Assembly: GCF_901709675.1 (NCBI RefSeq)
Contig: NC_051094.1
Location: 14,702,501-14,766,500, forward strand
Length of the DNA stretch: 64,000 nt
Direction: 5' to 3'
From: Syngnathus acus
Lineage: Eukaryota > Chordata > Actinopteri > Syngnathiformes > Syngnathidae
Shown here: in pieces, positions 62,401-64,000 of the stretch
Numbering within the stretch: the first letter of the stretch is position 1
Layout: each line of letters begins with the position of its first letter
The notes under the pieces: generated by a model
What the model was told of the DNA's origin: nothing
Seen by the model: only the letters and a program-made list of their open reading frames with translations
Database searches by the model: none
Made by a program: the position numbers and the translations under genes

Positions 62401-62813
62401 GCATGTTACCTGTCCAGGGCGATGGCGGTCATGGAACAGATGCTGGCAAACACAGCCGCGATAGGAAAGAAGTTGTGAAAGCGGCAGTAGATCAGTCCGA
62501 AGTACCACTCGTTGTGCACGGCGTAGATGAAGTTGATGACCGTGTTGAAGGCGGACATGGAGGCTTCGGCAAACGCCAAATTGAGCAGGAAATAGTTGGT
62601 GACCGTTCTCATGCGTTTGTGCGCCATGATGATCCAAATCACCGTCACATTCCCAAGAACCGACACGATGACTATACTGCAGTAGGCAATGGCCCACAGG
62701 AATATTCTCCAGGCTGGCTGCACAAATTGGTTCCAGTACACGGTCCCGTTGTTGGTGCCGTTGTTACTTGTGCTACAGTTGACTTCGTCCGCGCCATCAA
62801 AAATTGGGTCCAT
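23108..62813 (-). CDS. tacr1: Tachykinin receptor 1-like (NK1/substance P receptor), five exons joined
   Basis: A class A seven-helix receptor for tachykinin peptides, acting at the plasma membrane and, by family knowledge, through Gq/phospholipase C. Joining 62813-62410, 47751-47557, 29811-29661, 28884-28688 and 23492-23108 gives 1,332 nt (443 residues), with GT/AG at every junction and matching phases. Family hallmarks are present: N55 in helix 1, E83 in helix 2, the C110/C185 disulfide pair, DRY at 134-136, CWLP at 265-268 and NPIIY at 306-310. The N terminus has sequons at N12, N18 and N22. The tail has the CC pair at 327-328 (palmitoylation candidates) and many Ser/Thr. NK1 rather than NK2/NK3 is supported by the tail motifs [17 protein letters not shown] and SLDLTSN. 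At 443 residues it is longer than the human receptor (407), mainly in the tail. Which teleost paralogue (a or b) it is cannot be decided here. Confidence 0.95.
24520..24742 (-). repeat. tRNA-like SINE copy
   Basis: On the minus strand it starts GGTTAGCACGTCCGCCTCAT, with a B-box-like GGGTTCGATTCC about 30 nt later. It then has TTTGCTTGTTCTCCCC, the GCCCTGCGACTGGCTGGCGA segment and GATAAGCGGTGAGAAAGATG, ending with a GATGAATGAAT tail. The same order is seen at 54474-54757 and 63584-63940. Confidence 0.7.
24840..25400 (-). pseudogene. Possible degraded LINE reverse-transcriptase relic
   Basis: The minus strand gives patchy similarity in mixed frames to the teleost LINE segment before the RT core: a [11 protein letters not shown]..-like stretch, then SFCQSTAPP, with frame changes and stops between. 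The similarity is weak and read by eye. It could be unrelated non-coding sequence. Confidence 0.3.
26468..27334. mobile_element. MITE-like element, 867 bp, CCGTCTTTTTCCGTGCATAA termini
   Basis: TA-flanked, with ends CCGTCTTTTTCCGTGCATAA and, inverted, CCGTATTTTTCCGTGCATAA. Subterminal GGTGCGCATTATGCATGGG and GTGCGTGTTATGCACGGG repeat the end motif. The middle is CpG-rich with TATATAAAGAGCGAGAG (26892-26908). No transposase ORF. Confidence 0.8.
28150..28546 (+). mobile_element. LTR-like sequence (gypsy-type candidate), plus orientation
   Basis: Contains GCTATTTAAACCCTG (TATA-like, about 28250), CT-rich sequence, CTTTCAATAAAGAAGG (polyadenylation-like, 28504-28519) and ends ATCCGTGACA. It shares internal order with the minus-strand LTR-like at 8789-9280 and the CCGTGACA end with the solo LTR at 49439-49702. 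The left limit is uncertain. Confidence 0.5.
28688..28884 (-). CDS. tacr1: tacr1 exon 4: helices 6 and 7
   Basis: This 197-nt exon follows a TGTTGCAG acceptor and encodes residues 251-315 plus two bases of codon 316. Helix 6 contains [20 protein letters not shown] with the CWLP toggle motif. Extracellular loop 3 is [10 protein letters not shown], and helix 7 ends [11 protein letters not shown]. The donor is GTAAGC at 28687-28682. Without splicing the frame reads N-D-R and then stops at TAA, which would give a tail-less receptor of 316 residues. Confidence 0.95.
28885..29660 (-). other. tacr1 intron 3
   Basis: 776 bp between GTACGC and TGTTGCAG. No repeat end or ORF recognised. Confidence 0.9.
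29661..29811 (-). CDS. tacr1: tacr1 exon 3: helix 5 and third intracellular loop
   Basis: This 151-nt exon follows a TTCCATAG acceptor and encodes residues 201-250. Helix 5 is [21 protein letters not shown]. It is followed by the near-invariant loop-3 stretch [14 protein letters not shown] and the basic AKRK just before the donor GTACGC at 29660-29655. The exon ends on a codon boundary. Loop 3 is the main G-protein coupling surface in this family. Confidence 0.95.
30468..31288. mobile_element. MITE-like element, 821 bp, CCGTAATTTTCGGACTATAA termini
   Basis: TA-flanked. Left end CCGTAATTTTCGGACTATAA, right end (inverted) CTGTAATTTTCGGACTATAA. Two internal segments (about 30740-30830 and 30915-31000) are similar to each other: GTGGAATA.., TTGTTGACAAAGGACGA and GATGGATTTAATGA recur, so part of the core is duplicated. 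No ORF. Confidence 0.8.
32604..32700 (+). repeat. Fragment of repeat family seen whole at 58967-59292
   Basis: ATCAAACTCAAGGCCCGGGG, then CCAGATACGGCCCGTCACAT and TTTATGTGGCCCGCGAA, match the reversed right end of the 58967-59292 element. Confidence 0.65.
33495..34203 (+). mobile_element. L2-like LINE, 5'-truncated 3' end
   Basis: The open stretch 33509-34045 encodes the end of a [47 protein letters not shown], then [13 protein letters not shown]. After the stop there is a short 3' UTR with TTTCGTTGTACATGTGACAA and AATAAAGATCTATTCTATTC, a pentanucleotide tail as in L2/CR1-type elements. There are no catalytic RT motifs, so it is a dead insertion. A relative lies at 52535-53300 on the other strand. 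Confidence 0.75.
36490..36610 (+). repeat. Degenerate (ATCTGAAAAA)-type minisatellite
   Basis: Variants of AATCTGAAAAA / AACCTGAAAAA / AACCTTGAAAAA recur about every 25-30 nt. Confidence 0.6.
36844..37010 (+). repeat. Interspersed repeat shared with 50740-50905
   Basis: Common segments in the same order: GGTTGTCAACCAGTGGTC / TTGTTAACTGGTGGTC, CTCTAGT, CAGGTGGTCCACGAAATTGG / CAGGTGTTCCGCAAAATTGG, and ATTTTCCAGCTAATTT. Non-coding. Probably a DNA-element fragment. Confidence 0.65.
37624..38137. mobile_element. MITE-like element, 514 bp, CCGTATTGGCCCAAATATAA termini
   Basis: TA-flanked. Left end CCGTATTGGCCCAAATATAA, right end (inverted) CCGTATTGTCCCGAATATAA. Inside the right end, GGTCGTCTTATAATCAGG and GGTCGTCTTATATTCGGG are a tandem pair. 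No ORF. Confidence 0.75.
39248..39487 (+). repeat. Tandem duplication, two 119-120-bp units
   Basis: GACCCTGAAGTTACATGAAA starts each unit (39248 and 39367). The units are nearly identical over their whole length (GAATGAATAGAAAAG versus TAATGCATGGAAATG near the middle). Confidence 0.9.
40170..40206 (+). repeat. (GT)n followed by a G run
   Basis: GTGTATGTGTGTGTGTGTGT followed by about nine G. Confidence 0.85.
40910..41207. mobile_element. MITE, same family as 19141-19535
   Basis: TA-flanked. Inverted ends CCGTATTTTCCGCACTATA / TATAGTGCGGAAAATACGG. It has two internal GGATTATAAGGC..CACCTTCAATGAA units, one as in the copy at 19141, plus a segment TTTGGCCCGCGGGCTGGACTT resembling the 58967 family. 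Confidence 0.8.
41321..41564 (+). repeat. Tandem repeat (about 217 bp): unit 1 and start of unit 2
   Basis: TGAGTGCACTTATTGCAG at 41321 and TGAGTGCATTTATTGCAG at 41538 begin successive units. Unit 2 is broken at 41564 by the LINE and continues at 44734 with CATAAATTTTCAAAACAAAC, matching CTTGTACATTTTCAAAATG of unit 1, then ACAGTATACATTTACTAAAT versus ACAGTGTACATTTACTTAAT. Confidence 0.75.
41565..44722 (+). mobile_element. Apparently full and intact single-ORF LINE (Jockey-superfamily-like), 11-bp TSD
   Basis: A 3,158-bp non-LTR retrotransposon flanked by an 11-bp direct repeat AGCAGAAGCCT (41554-41564 and 44723-44733). The leader is only 51 nt, with a CCACGTGG palindrome at about 41584. The ORF is uninterrupted, and the 3' UTR is about 18 nt, ending GAAAGAAGAA with no poly(A). 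It is GC-rich against its AT-rich surroundings. It sits antisense to tacr1 in intron 2, inside the second unit of a 217-bp tandem repeat. An open 1,029-codon frame and an exact target-site duplication point to a recent insertion. Confidence 0.85.
41616..44705 (+). CDS. LINE ORF: endonuclease-reverse transcriptase, 1,029 aa
   Basis: The protein should nick target DNA and reverse-transcribe the element RNA (target-primed reverse transcription). After a basic N terminus ([13 protein letters not shown]), residues about 41-248 form an AP-type endonuclease: LNVEG (N47), LQETH (E75), GDFN (163-166), NPDL (D217), and SHH at 241-243 where SDH is common. RWNFRKANW (264-272) begins the linker. The RT core has SYRPISLL (522-529), AGFRCGRST (557-565), [13 protein letters not shown] (590-602), [11 protein letters not shown] (648-658) and catalytic YADD (678-681), then YLGVRLD (751-757). 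A C-terminal CxC..HxxxxC motif (C984, C986, H995, C1000) resembles a zinc knuckle. All RT catalytic aspartates are present and there is no stop or frameshift. No separate ORF1 is present. The start is the first Met, 51 nt from the element's 5' end. The family name is uncertain; the Jockey/I-type order EN-RT-zinc motif is what is seen. Confidence 0.9.
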   Translation: MAQDQLVKRMSSTKRRARRARAGRLRTGGRAVIPTVENRGLSVLQLNVEGLTTAKLEVLRHLADSNEAAVLLLQETHCTSDNILKIPGFHLAGSIYSKQHGVATFVRTELSWSASSQSPPGSNIEWLVTKIQETSVVNVYKPPPSELSVTSLPSTTAPAIYAGDFNCQHTDWGYNHTTPNGVALSEWASNTDALLLYDPKEPPTFFSARWNTSTNPDLAFAICHSNDPKPERRILDRFPRSHHRPSIIKVPALVETVPGKPVKRWNFRKANWESYAEETERRSAGLPDPDTADLDAAYAAYCQVLLGAAKKTIPRGYNRNYIPGWDKECSRLLCDHQRASSREEVDMTAAALLQKLGITRRARWTEVVESIDFTHSSRKAWQTINQLTGRNTTPHSYPVTANAIASHLLKNGRFPDADKVFARLISCEVSGLSGAASVDSNLSGDFTAEELSEALSKLKPGKSPGRDNIHPEFVIHQSTTTSGWLCAFFTSCYRRFKLPKTWRCASVIALPKPNKPAEDPKSYRPISLLCVPFKILEKMIHSRIEPVVDSQLPREQAGFRCGRSTADQVTLLCQDIEDSFQDNEKAGVVYLDLTAAYDTVWHRGLHLKLLRTIPDRHMVKFIMETISNRSFILQTSRGQCSRLRRLRNGVPQGSVLSPMLFNVYIHDLPDTASRKYGYADDLAIMMSRPTWKAMEEGLNEDMGTLVAYLRRWRLQLSVGKTVAAAYHLSTREARRELEDNKCLEVQQAPKYLGVRLDRTLSFKQHLEEVKAKVTSRAALIRRLAGTTWGASAKTLRTSTQALVFSAAEYCSPVWSRSPHARKVDVAINTSLRIITGCLKPTPVSLLPVLAGIAPAGLRREAATLALARKAQKYDWHILHTTTITPAPPSRLKSRHPYNKAAQEMLDSTSEDISRDAWLATAWKQEWESAGPSRVHRYIWDPGDGAMGGDDLPRRQWTTLNRLRTGVGRFGSSMKTWGMADSAACGCGDPEQTADHIINICPLYGPPSEASLFDLGPEMRAWLRDTELDI
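44734..44900 (+). repeat. Remainder of tandem-repeat unit 2 after the LINE
   Basis: Contains ATACATTTTGATTTTATATT, ACAGTATACATTTACTAAAT, ATGGATTAAAACATATGCAA and ATATACAAACAAAACACCAG, each with a counterpart in unit 1 (41340-41500). Confidence 0.7.
45072..45714. mobile_element. Internally deleted Tc1-like transposon
   Basis: Flanked by TA (45070-45071 and 45715-45716). Long terminal inverted repeats start CAGTGGGGCAAAAAAGTATT and, inverted, CAGTGGGGCAAAAAAGTATT. They continue as TCA.CCACCAATTGTGCAAG, TTCTCCCACTT and GATGAGAGATG for about 80 bp. The 643-bp length is less than half of an active Tc1 element. It keeps only the N-terminal part of the transposase. Confidence 0.9.
45317..45550 (+). 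pseudogene. Tc1-like transposase, DNA-binding domain only
   Basis: The ORF starts [20 protein letters not shown] and runs through a helix-turn-helix region ([18 protein letters not shown]) and [19 protein letters not shown]. In full Tc1 proteins the last motif comes just before the first catalytic Asp (SDE). Here sequence identity to the family stops there, and the frame runs on into the right terminal repeat. The catalytic DDE domain is absent, so the protein could at most bind transposon ends. Confidence 0.8.
46833..46915 (+). repeat. tRNA-like SINE head fragment
   Basis: Reads GGTGGACTAGTGGTCAGCAT, then GGGGTTCCAATGCCAGCTCT, then GGCCTTCCTGTGTGAGGATGCATGTTC: an A-box-like and a degenerate B-box-like motif plus the conserved segment after it. 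Confidence 0.5.
47557..47751 (-). CDS. tacr1: tacr1 exon 2: loop 2, helix 4 and second extracellular loop
   Basis: This 195-nt exon follows a TTATTGCAG acceptor. Its first base completes the Arg of DRY, followed by YMAIIHPLQ, helix 4 ([17 protein letters not shown]) and extracellular loop 2 with C185, the disulfide partner of C110. It ends AAAAAAAT before the strong donor GTGAGT at 47556-47551, leaving two bases of Met200. Reading on past the donor gives an immediate TGA. The loop after C185 ([15 protein letters not shown]) differs from mammalian NK1 but keeps the WPE motif. Confidence 0.95.
47867..47920. repeat. Perfect inverted repeat enclosing a copy of the end of tacr1 exon 2
   Basis: Arms GTTCCTTGAC (47867-47876) and GTCAAGGAAC (47911-47920), with GACCC / GGGTC nested inside. 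The loop carries AAGTCACATATTGTGTATTC (47881-47900), identical to exon-2 bases 47566-47585. Confidence 0.9.
48505..48715 (+). repeat. Second SINE-like family (tRNA-like head, GCTTTG tail)
   Basis: AGAGTGGTAGTCTCCCAACC, then GTTCAGTGTTTGATACCCGG (B-box-like), GAGCAAGATAGTGAACCCCC, GAAGTGCTTTGATGGCC and GCAAAGCACTATCCAAGTG. This is a common teleost interspersed-repeat layout. Confidence 0.55.
49439..49702 (-). mobile_element. Solo LTR (gypsy-type candidate)
   Basis: Termini TGTCA..TGACA, with flanking CATAA / CATAC as a near 5-bp target-site duplication. Read on the minus strand it has TATATAAGTCC (promoter-like), a pyrimidine-rich stretch, CCAATAAACCC (polyadenylation-like) and the end CCGTGACA. 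No internal retroelement genes are next to it, so it is probably the product of LTR-LTR recombination. Confidence 0.7.
50740..50905 (+). repeat. Interspersed repeat shared with 36844-37010
   Basis: Same ordered segments as the other copy. The end ATTTTCCAGCTAATTTTG agrees almost exactly. Confidence 0.65.
50905..51225 (+). repeat. Imperfect tandem duplication, about 160-190-bp units
   Basis: CAACTGACT..TGTGTCTTGCTGGGG, AATAG..TCCCCCCTCCC, GCAAAGTTACAG and ACTAATTCTAACAG/ACCAATTCTAACAG occur in the same order in both units. Confidence 0.7.
52535..53300 (-). mobile_element. L2/Rex1-like LINE, 5'-truncated 3' end
   Basis: The minus strand from about 53300 encodes [42 protein letters not shown] and [13 protein letters not shown] frameshift follows, then [26 protein letters not shown]. 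The 3' UTR ends CAATAAAGCAAACTTTGACT with an (ACTTTG)n tail. The RT catalytic part is absent. It is related in order to the plus-strand relic at 33495-34203 but has a different tail. Confidence 0.75.
53301..54275 (+). repeat. LTR-like direct repeat pair around a GC-rich tandem repeat
   Basis: A CTTTGTTC..TTTGTTC..TGTCTTCACTCACTTG.. CAGTCAG segment occurs at 53313-53370 and again at 54190-54250. The first is followed by TTGGCGACTCCTGACG, which could be a primer-binding site. Between them is GC-rich DNA with a repeated unit of about 130 bp (GGACTGGCCCAACTC, GGACTGGCCCAACCA, CGACCGGCCCAACCT). The ORF 53432-53827 crosses these repeats and has no known domain. A decayed non-autonomous LTR element is the favoured reading. 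Confidence 0.4.
54474..54757 (-). repeat. tRNA-like SINE copy
   Basis: Minus strand: GTGGCACAGTGGTCAACTGG, then GGGTTTGATTCCGGC (B-box-like), TTTGCATGTTCTTTCCGTGC, GTGGGTTTTCTCCGGCTGCT, GCCCTGCGACTGGCTGGC and GCCCGCGACCCTCGTGAG. It ends without the (GATG)n tail. Confidence 0.7.
56505..56760 (-). repeat. Possible LTR or element fragment
   Basis: GTGTGTCTGAAACCCAAATG, GCAGGGAAGAAAATTAG and a pattern of CAGGTCCAAAGAC..GAGGAAGAAT recall the purine-rich minus-strand look of the LTRs at 8789 and 49439. No clear ends. Confidence 0.25.
56762..56920 (-). repeat. tRNA-like SINE, 3' part
   Basis: Minus strand from GTGAGTGTGAATGG through GCCCTGCGATGACCAG, GACTGCTGGGATAGGCTCCA and GTGAAAACTAACCAGTAC to GATGAATGAATGAA. 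The tRNA-like head is missing. Confidence 0.65.
58161..58938 (+). mobile_element. hAT-like element with BED-finger relic
   Basis: Ends TAGGGGTGTAA and, inverted, TAGGGGTGTAA. Flanks gtcttgta (58153-58160) and gtcttgca (58939-58946) are an 8-bp target-site duplication with one mismatch. Both subterminal regions are rich in ATCGAT-type motifs. At 778 bp it lacks the catalytic transposase domain. Confidence 0.85.
58417..58608 (+). pseudogene. hAT transposase N terminus, BED-type zinc finger fragment
   Basis: [20 protein letters not shown] leads into [20 protein letters not shown], with [20 protein letters not shown] as the finger (CxxC then H). The second metal-binding His expected after HLKEK is replaced at the junction (KEKW), and the frame then turns to Lys/Ile-rich sequence. 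The RNase-H-like catalytic core is absent. It may be a deletion derivative, or the first exon of an originally intron-containing transposase gene (GGTATT follows AAAAAT). Confidence 0.7.
58967..59292. mobile_element. Non-autonomous DNA element with CAGGGGTGTCAAACTCA ends
   Basis: Left end CAGGGGTGTCAAACTCA, right end (inverted) CAGCAATGGTGTCAAACTCA. CGGGCCGCATTCCAG and GCGGGCTGTATCTGGCCCC lie just inside. 326 bp with no ORF. It starts only 21 bp after the end of the previous hAT-like element's target-site duplication. Confidence 0.75.
60899..60920 (+). repeat. (TATTC)n microsatellite
   Basis: Four and a half TATTC units. Confidence 0.85.
62410..62813 (-). CDS. tacr1: tacr1 exon 1: N terminus to DRY motif
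   Basis: Encodes residues 1-134 plus two bases of codon 135. The start MDPIF has a good context (A at -3, G at +4). The Asn-rich extracellular N terminus carries three N-glycosylation sequons (N12, N18, N22). It is followed by helix 1 (about 35-60, GN at 54-55), the intracellular [12 protein letters not shown] segment, helix 2 with LAFAE (E83), and helix 3 with C110. The exon ends inside the DR of DRY, with donor GTAACA at 62409-62404. A split at this Arg codon is the usual position for tachykinin receptor genes. Confidence 0.95.
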
Positions 62814-63109
62814 TTTACCACTTCGGAGTAAAAGTCTCGCTCACCAGATAGAGGTCTTGTGAAATTCGGTCTGATCGATCAAAAGTTTCACACTCATACG
62901 TATAGGTATCTTCTACTATACTGGATTAAATTAGAATCTAATCTGTGCGAGATCTTAATTTGCAAAATGGGTAAAAAGCTGCGCGTATTTTACGCACGAC
63001 TCCATACAACCAGAAGGAATGGGGACTTTCCATGATGTGAGGAGTTCTGCTCAGTTCTGCTCATGCTGTCATATGACTCATGGTGCTTCTTCTACTGACT
63101 GCTCCAACA

Positions 63110-63180
63110 CGCTGCAAACACACACTGCACACACGCTGGAGAAAATAATCCCACGCACATTTATAACCTGCCTCCTGCTG
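63110..63180 (-). promoter_or_regulatory. Candidate tacr1 core promoter (TATA box)
   Basis: On the minus strand, TTATAAATG (TATAAA at 63165-63160) lies about 350 nt upstream of the ATG. It would place a start of transcription near 63130. A consensus AP-1 site (TGACTCA, 63074-63080) sits between it and the ATG. No other TATA element was seen between the ATG and 63600. This is inference from motif and position only. Confidence 0.35.
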
Positions 63181-63255
63181 CCCCCTGTGGTACCAACGAT
63201 AGACCTTTTTTAAAAGAAATTATACCCCCCCCCCCCAAAAAAAAGGAAAAAAACA

Positions 63256-63313
63256 TATATATATAGAGATAGATATAGATAGAAAGATAAATTTAATTTA
63301 TTTATTTATTTAT
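63256..63313 (+). repeat. Compound simple repeat (TA/ATAG/TTTA)
   Basis: ATATATATATAG, then GATAGATATAGATAGA, then ATTTATTTATTTATTTATA. Confidence 0.9.
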
Positions 63314-63583
63314 AGTCCACATATAGTTCACACATCTCCACTGTGTCAAAAATTGAAAGAAAGAAATGGAAAAAAAAATCTTCATTTCATTCACTTCTAC
63401 CTTTTATCCTCTTCTTCAGGGTTATAAGTGAACAGGAGCCAAATCCCAGGTGAATTTGGGCAGAGGCAGATTACACTCTGGACTGGTCCAGACCAGTAAA
63501 TCACAGAGCACATACGTATAGACAAACAATTATTCACTCTGGCATTTGGTGTAATTACACTTGAAAAACTGGAAGCAAGAGCC

Positions 63584-63940
63584 ATCCATCCATCCATTTT
63601 CTGAAACTTTTTTTCCTCACGAGGGTCGCGGGTGCGCTGGAGCCTATCCCAGCAGTCTTTGCGTGGTAGGTGGGCTACACCCAGAACTGGTCACCAGCCA
63701 ATTGCAGGGCACGTATAGACGAACAACTATTCACACTCACCCCTACGGACAATTTGGAATGCTCAATCGGCCTACTTTGCATGTCTTTGGAATGTGGGAG
63801 GAAACCGGAGAACCCGGAGGAAACCCACACTAGCATGGGCAGAACATGCAAACTCCACAAGGAAGGCGGGAGCCGGAATCGGATGCTGTACCACTGAACT
63901 GTGAGGCGATGTGCTAACCCGTGTTCCACTGTGCTGTCCT
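63584..63940 (-). repeat. tRNA-like SINE, most complete copy in the window
   Basis: Minus strand: ACAGCACAGTGGAACACGGG, then TTAGCACATCGCCTCACAGT, GGCTCCCGCCTTCCTTGTGG, TTTGCATGTTCTGCCCATGC, GTGGGTTTCCTCCGGGTTCT, AAGACATGCAAAGTAGG, CCGTAGGGGTGAGTGTGAAT, GCCCTGCAATTGGCTGG, ACTGCTGGGATAGGCTCCAG, CGCGACCCTCGTGAGG and a final (GGAT)n tail. A tRNA-like head with Pol III box-like motifs and a short repeat tail is the typical SINE plan. Confidence 0.75.
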
Positions 63941-64000
63941 AACAAGCAAAATGAAAGCAATGGTACAAAACTAATCAAATCAGAAGGTTGGTGTAGTGTC

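Larger units (their letters stand above)
47752..62409 (-). other. tacr1 intron 1
   Basis: 14.7 kb between GTAACA (62409) and TTATTGCAG. No coding gene seen. It has a dense repeat cluster at 48500-59300. 59300-62400 is AT-rich with no supported feature except a short (TATTC)n at 60899-60920 and a TGGCCCCCAGGCCTTGAGTT fragment at about 61557 of the 58967 family. Confidence 0.9.
62814..63583 (-). other. tacr1 5' flank
   Basis: No ORF of note. It carries the candidate TATA and AP-1 motifs, a C/A run (63224-63250) and a simple AT-rich repeat at 63256-63313 (ATAT, ATAG and TTTA units). Confidence 0.6.

Noticed and set aside
23108-62813. Assignment as NK3 or NK2 receptor (tacr3/tacr2)
   Set aside because: The helices fit all tachykinin receptors, but the tail motifs [17 protein letters not shown] and SLDLTSN match NK1 and not NK2 or NK3.
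63584-63940. A functional tRNA gene
   Set aside because: Only A- and B-box-like motifs are present. There is no complete cloverleaf, and the element continues into SINE body and tail shared with other copies.

Overview
The window is vertebrate nuclear DNA, almost certainly from a ray-finned fish. It carries one recognisable host gene, a five-exon tachykinin (substance P/NK1-type) receptor on the minus strand. It is also full of interspersed repeats typical of teleost genomes: RTE- and L2-like LINE tails, Tc1-like and hAT-like DNA elements, TA-flanked MITEs, tRNA-like SINEs and gypsy-like LTRs. No bacterial, viral or CRISPR feature is visible. Species cannot be named from the sequence alone.

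Host gene. Exons of tacr1 lie at 62813-62410, 47751-47557, 29811-29661, 28884-28688 and 23492-23108 (read right to left). All eight splice boundaries are GT/AG, and the phases join into a 1,332-nt open frame (443 residues plus stop). The internal exons are 195, 151 and 197 nt. Introns 1 to 4 are about 14.7, 17.7, 0.8 and 5.2 kb. A candidate TATA promoter lies near 63160, and about 1.2 kb of upstream DNA is included. Reading through the exon 4 donor gives an immediate stop, so intron-4 retention would encode a 316-residue tail-less receptor like the known human truncated NK1 isoform.

Layout. 1-23107 is downstream/intergenic DNA with microsatellites, LINE tails, a hAT-like element nested in an RTE fragment, an LTR-like sequence and MITEs. 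23493-28687 (intron 4) has a SINE, a possible LINE relic, a MITE and an LTR-like sequence. 29812-47556 (intron 2) is a transposon-rich intron holding the most striking mobile element of the window: an apparently intact, 3.16-kb, single-ORF LINE (41565-44722) with an 11-bp target-site duplication, inserted antisense to tacr1 inside a tandemly repeated host sequence. A deleted Tc1-like element lies just downstream of it. 47752-62409 (intron 1) has a solo LTR, an L2-like tail, a GC-rich tandem-repeat/LTR-like composite, SINEs, a hAT-like element with a BED-finger relic, and a short copy of the end of exon 2 held in a perfect inverted repeat. 62814-64000 is the upstream flank, with a full-length tRNA-like SINE.

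I found no convincing new multi-gene system. The best leads are the compact intact LINE, the exon-2 template-switch-like copy, the conserved truncated-receptor architecture, and a group of TA-flanked MITEs that share terminal sequence but have different cores.
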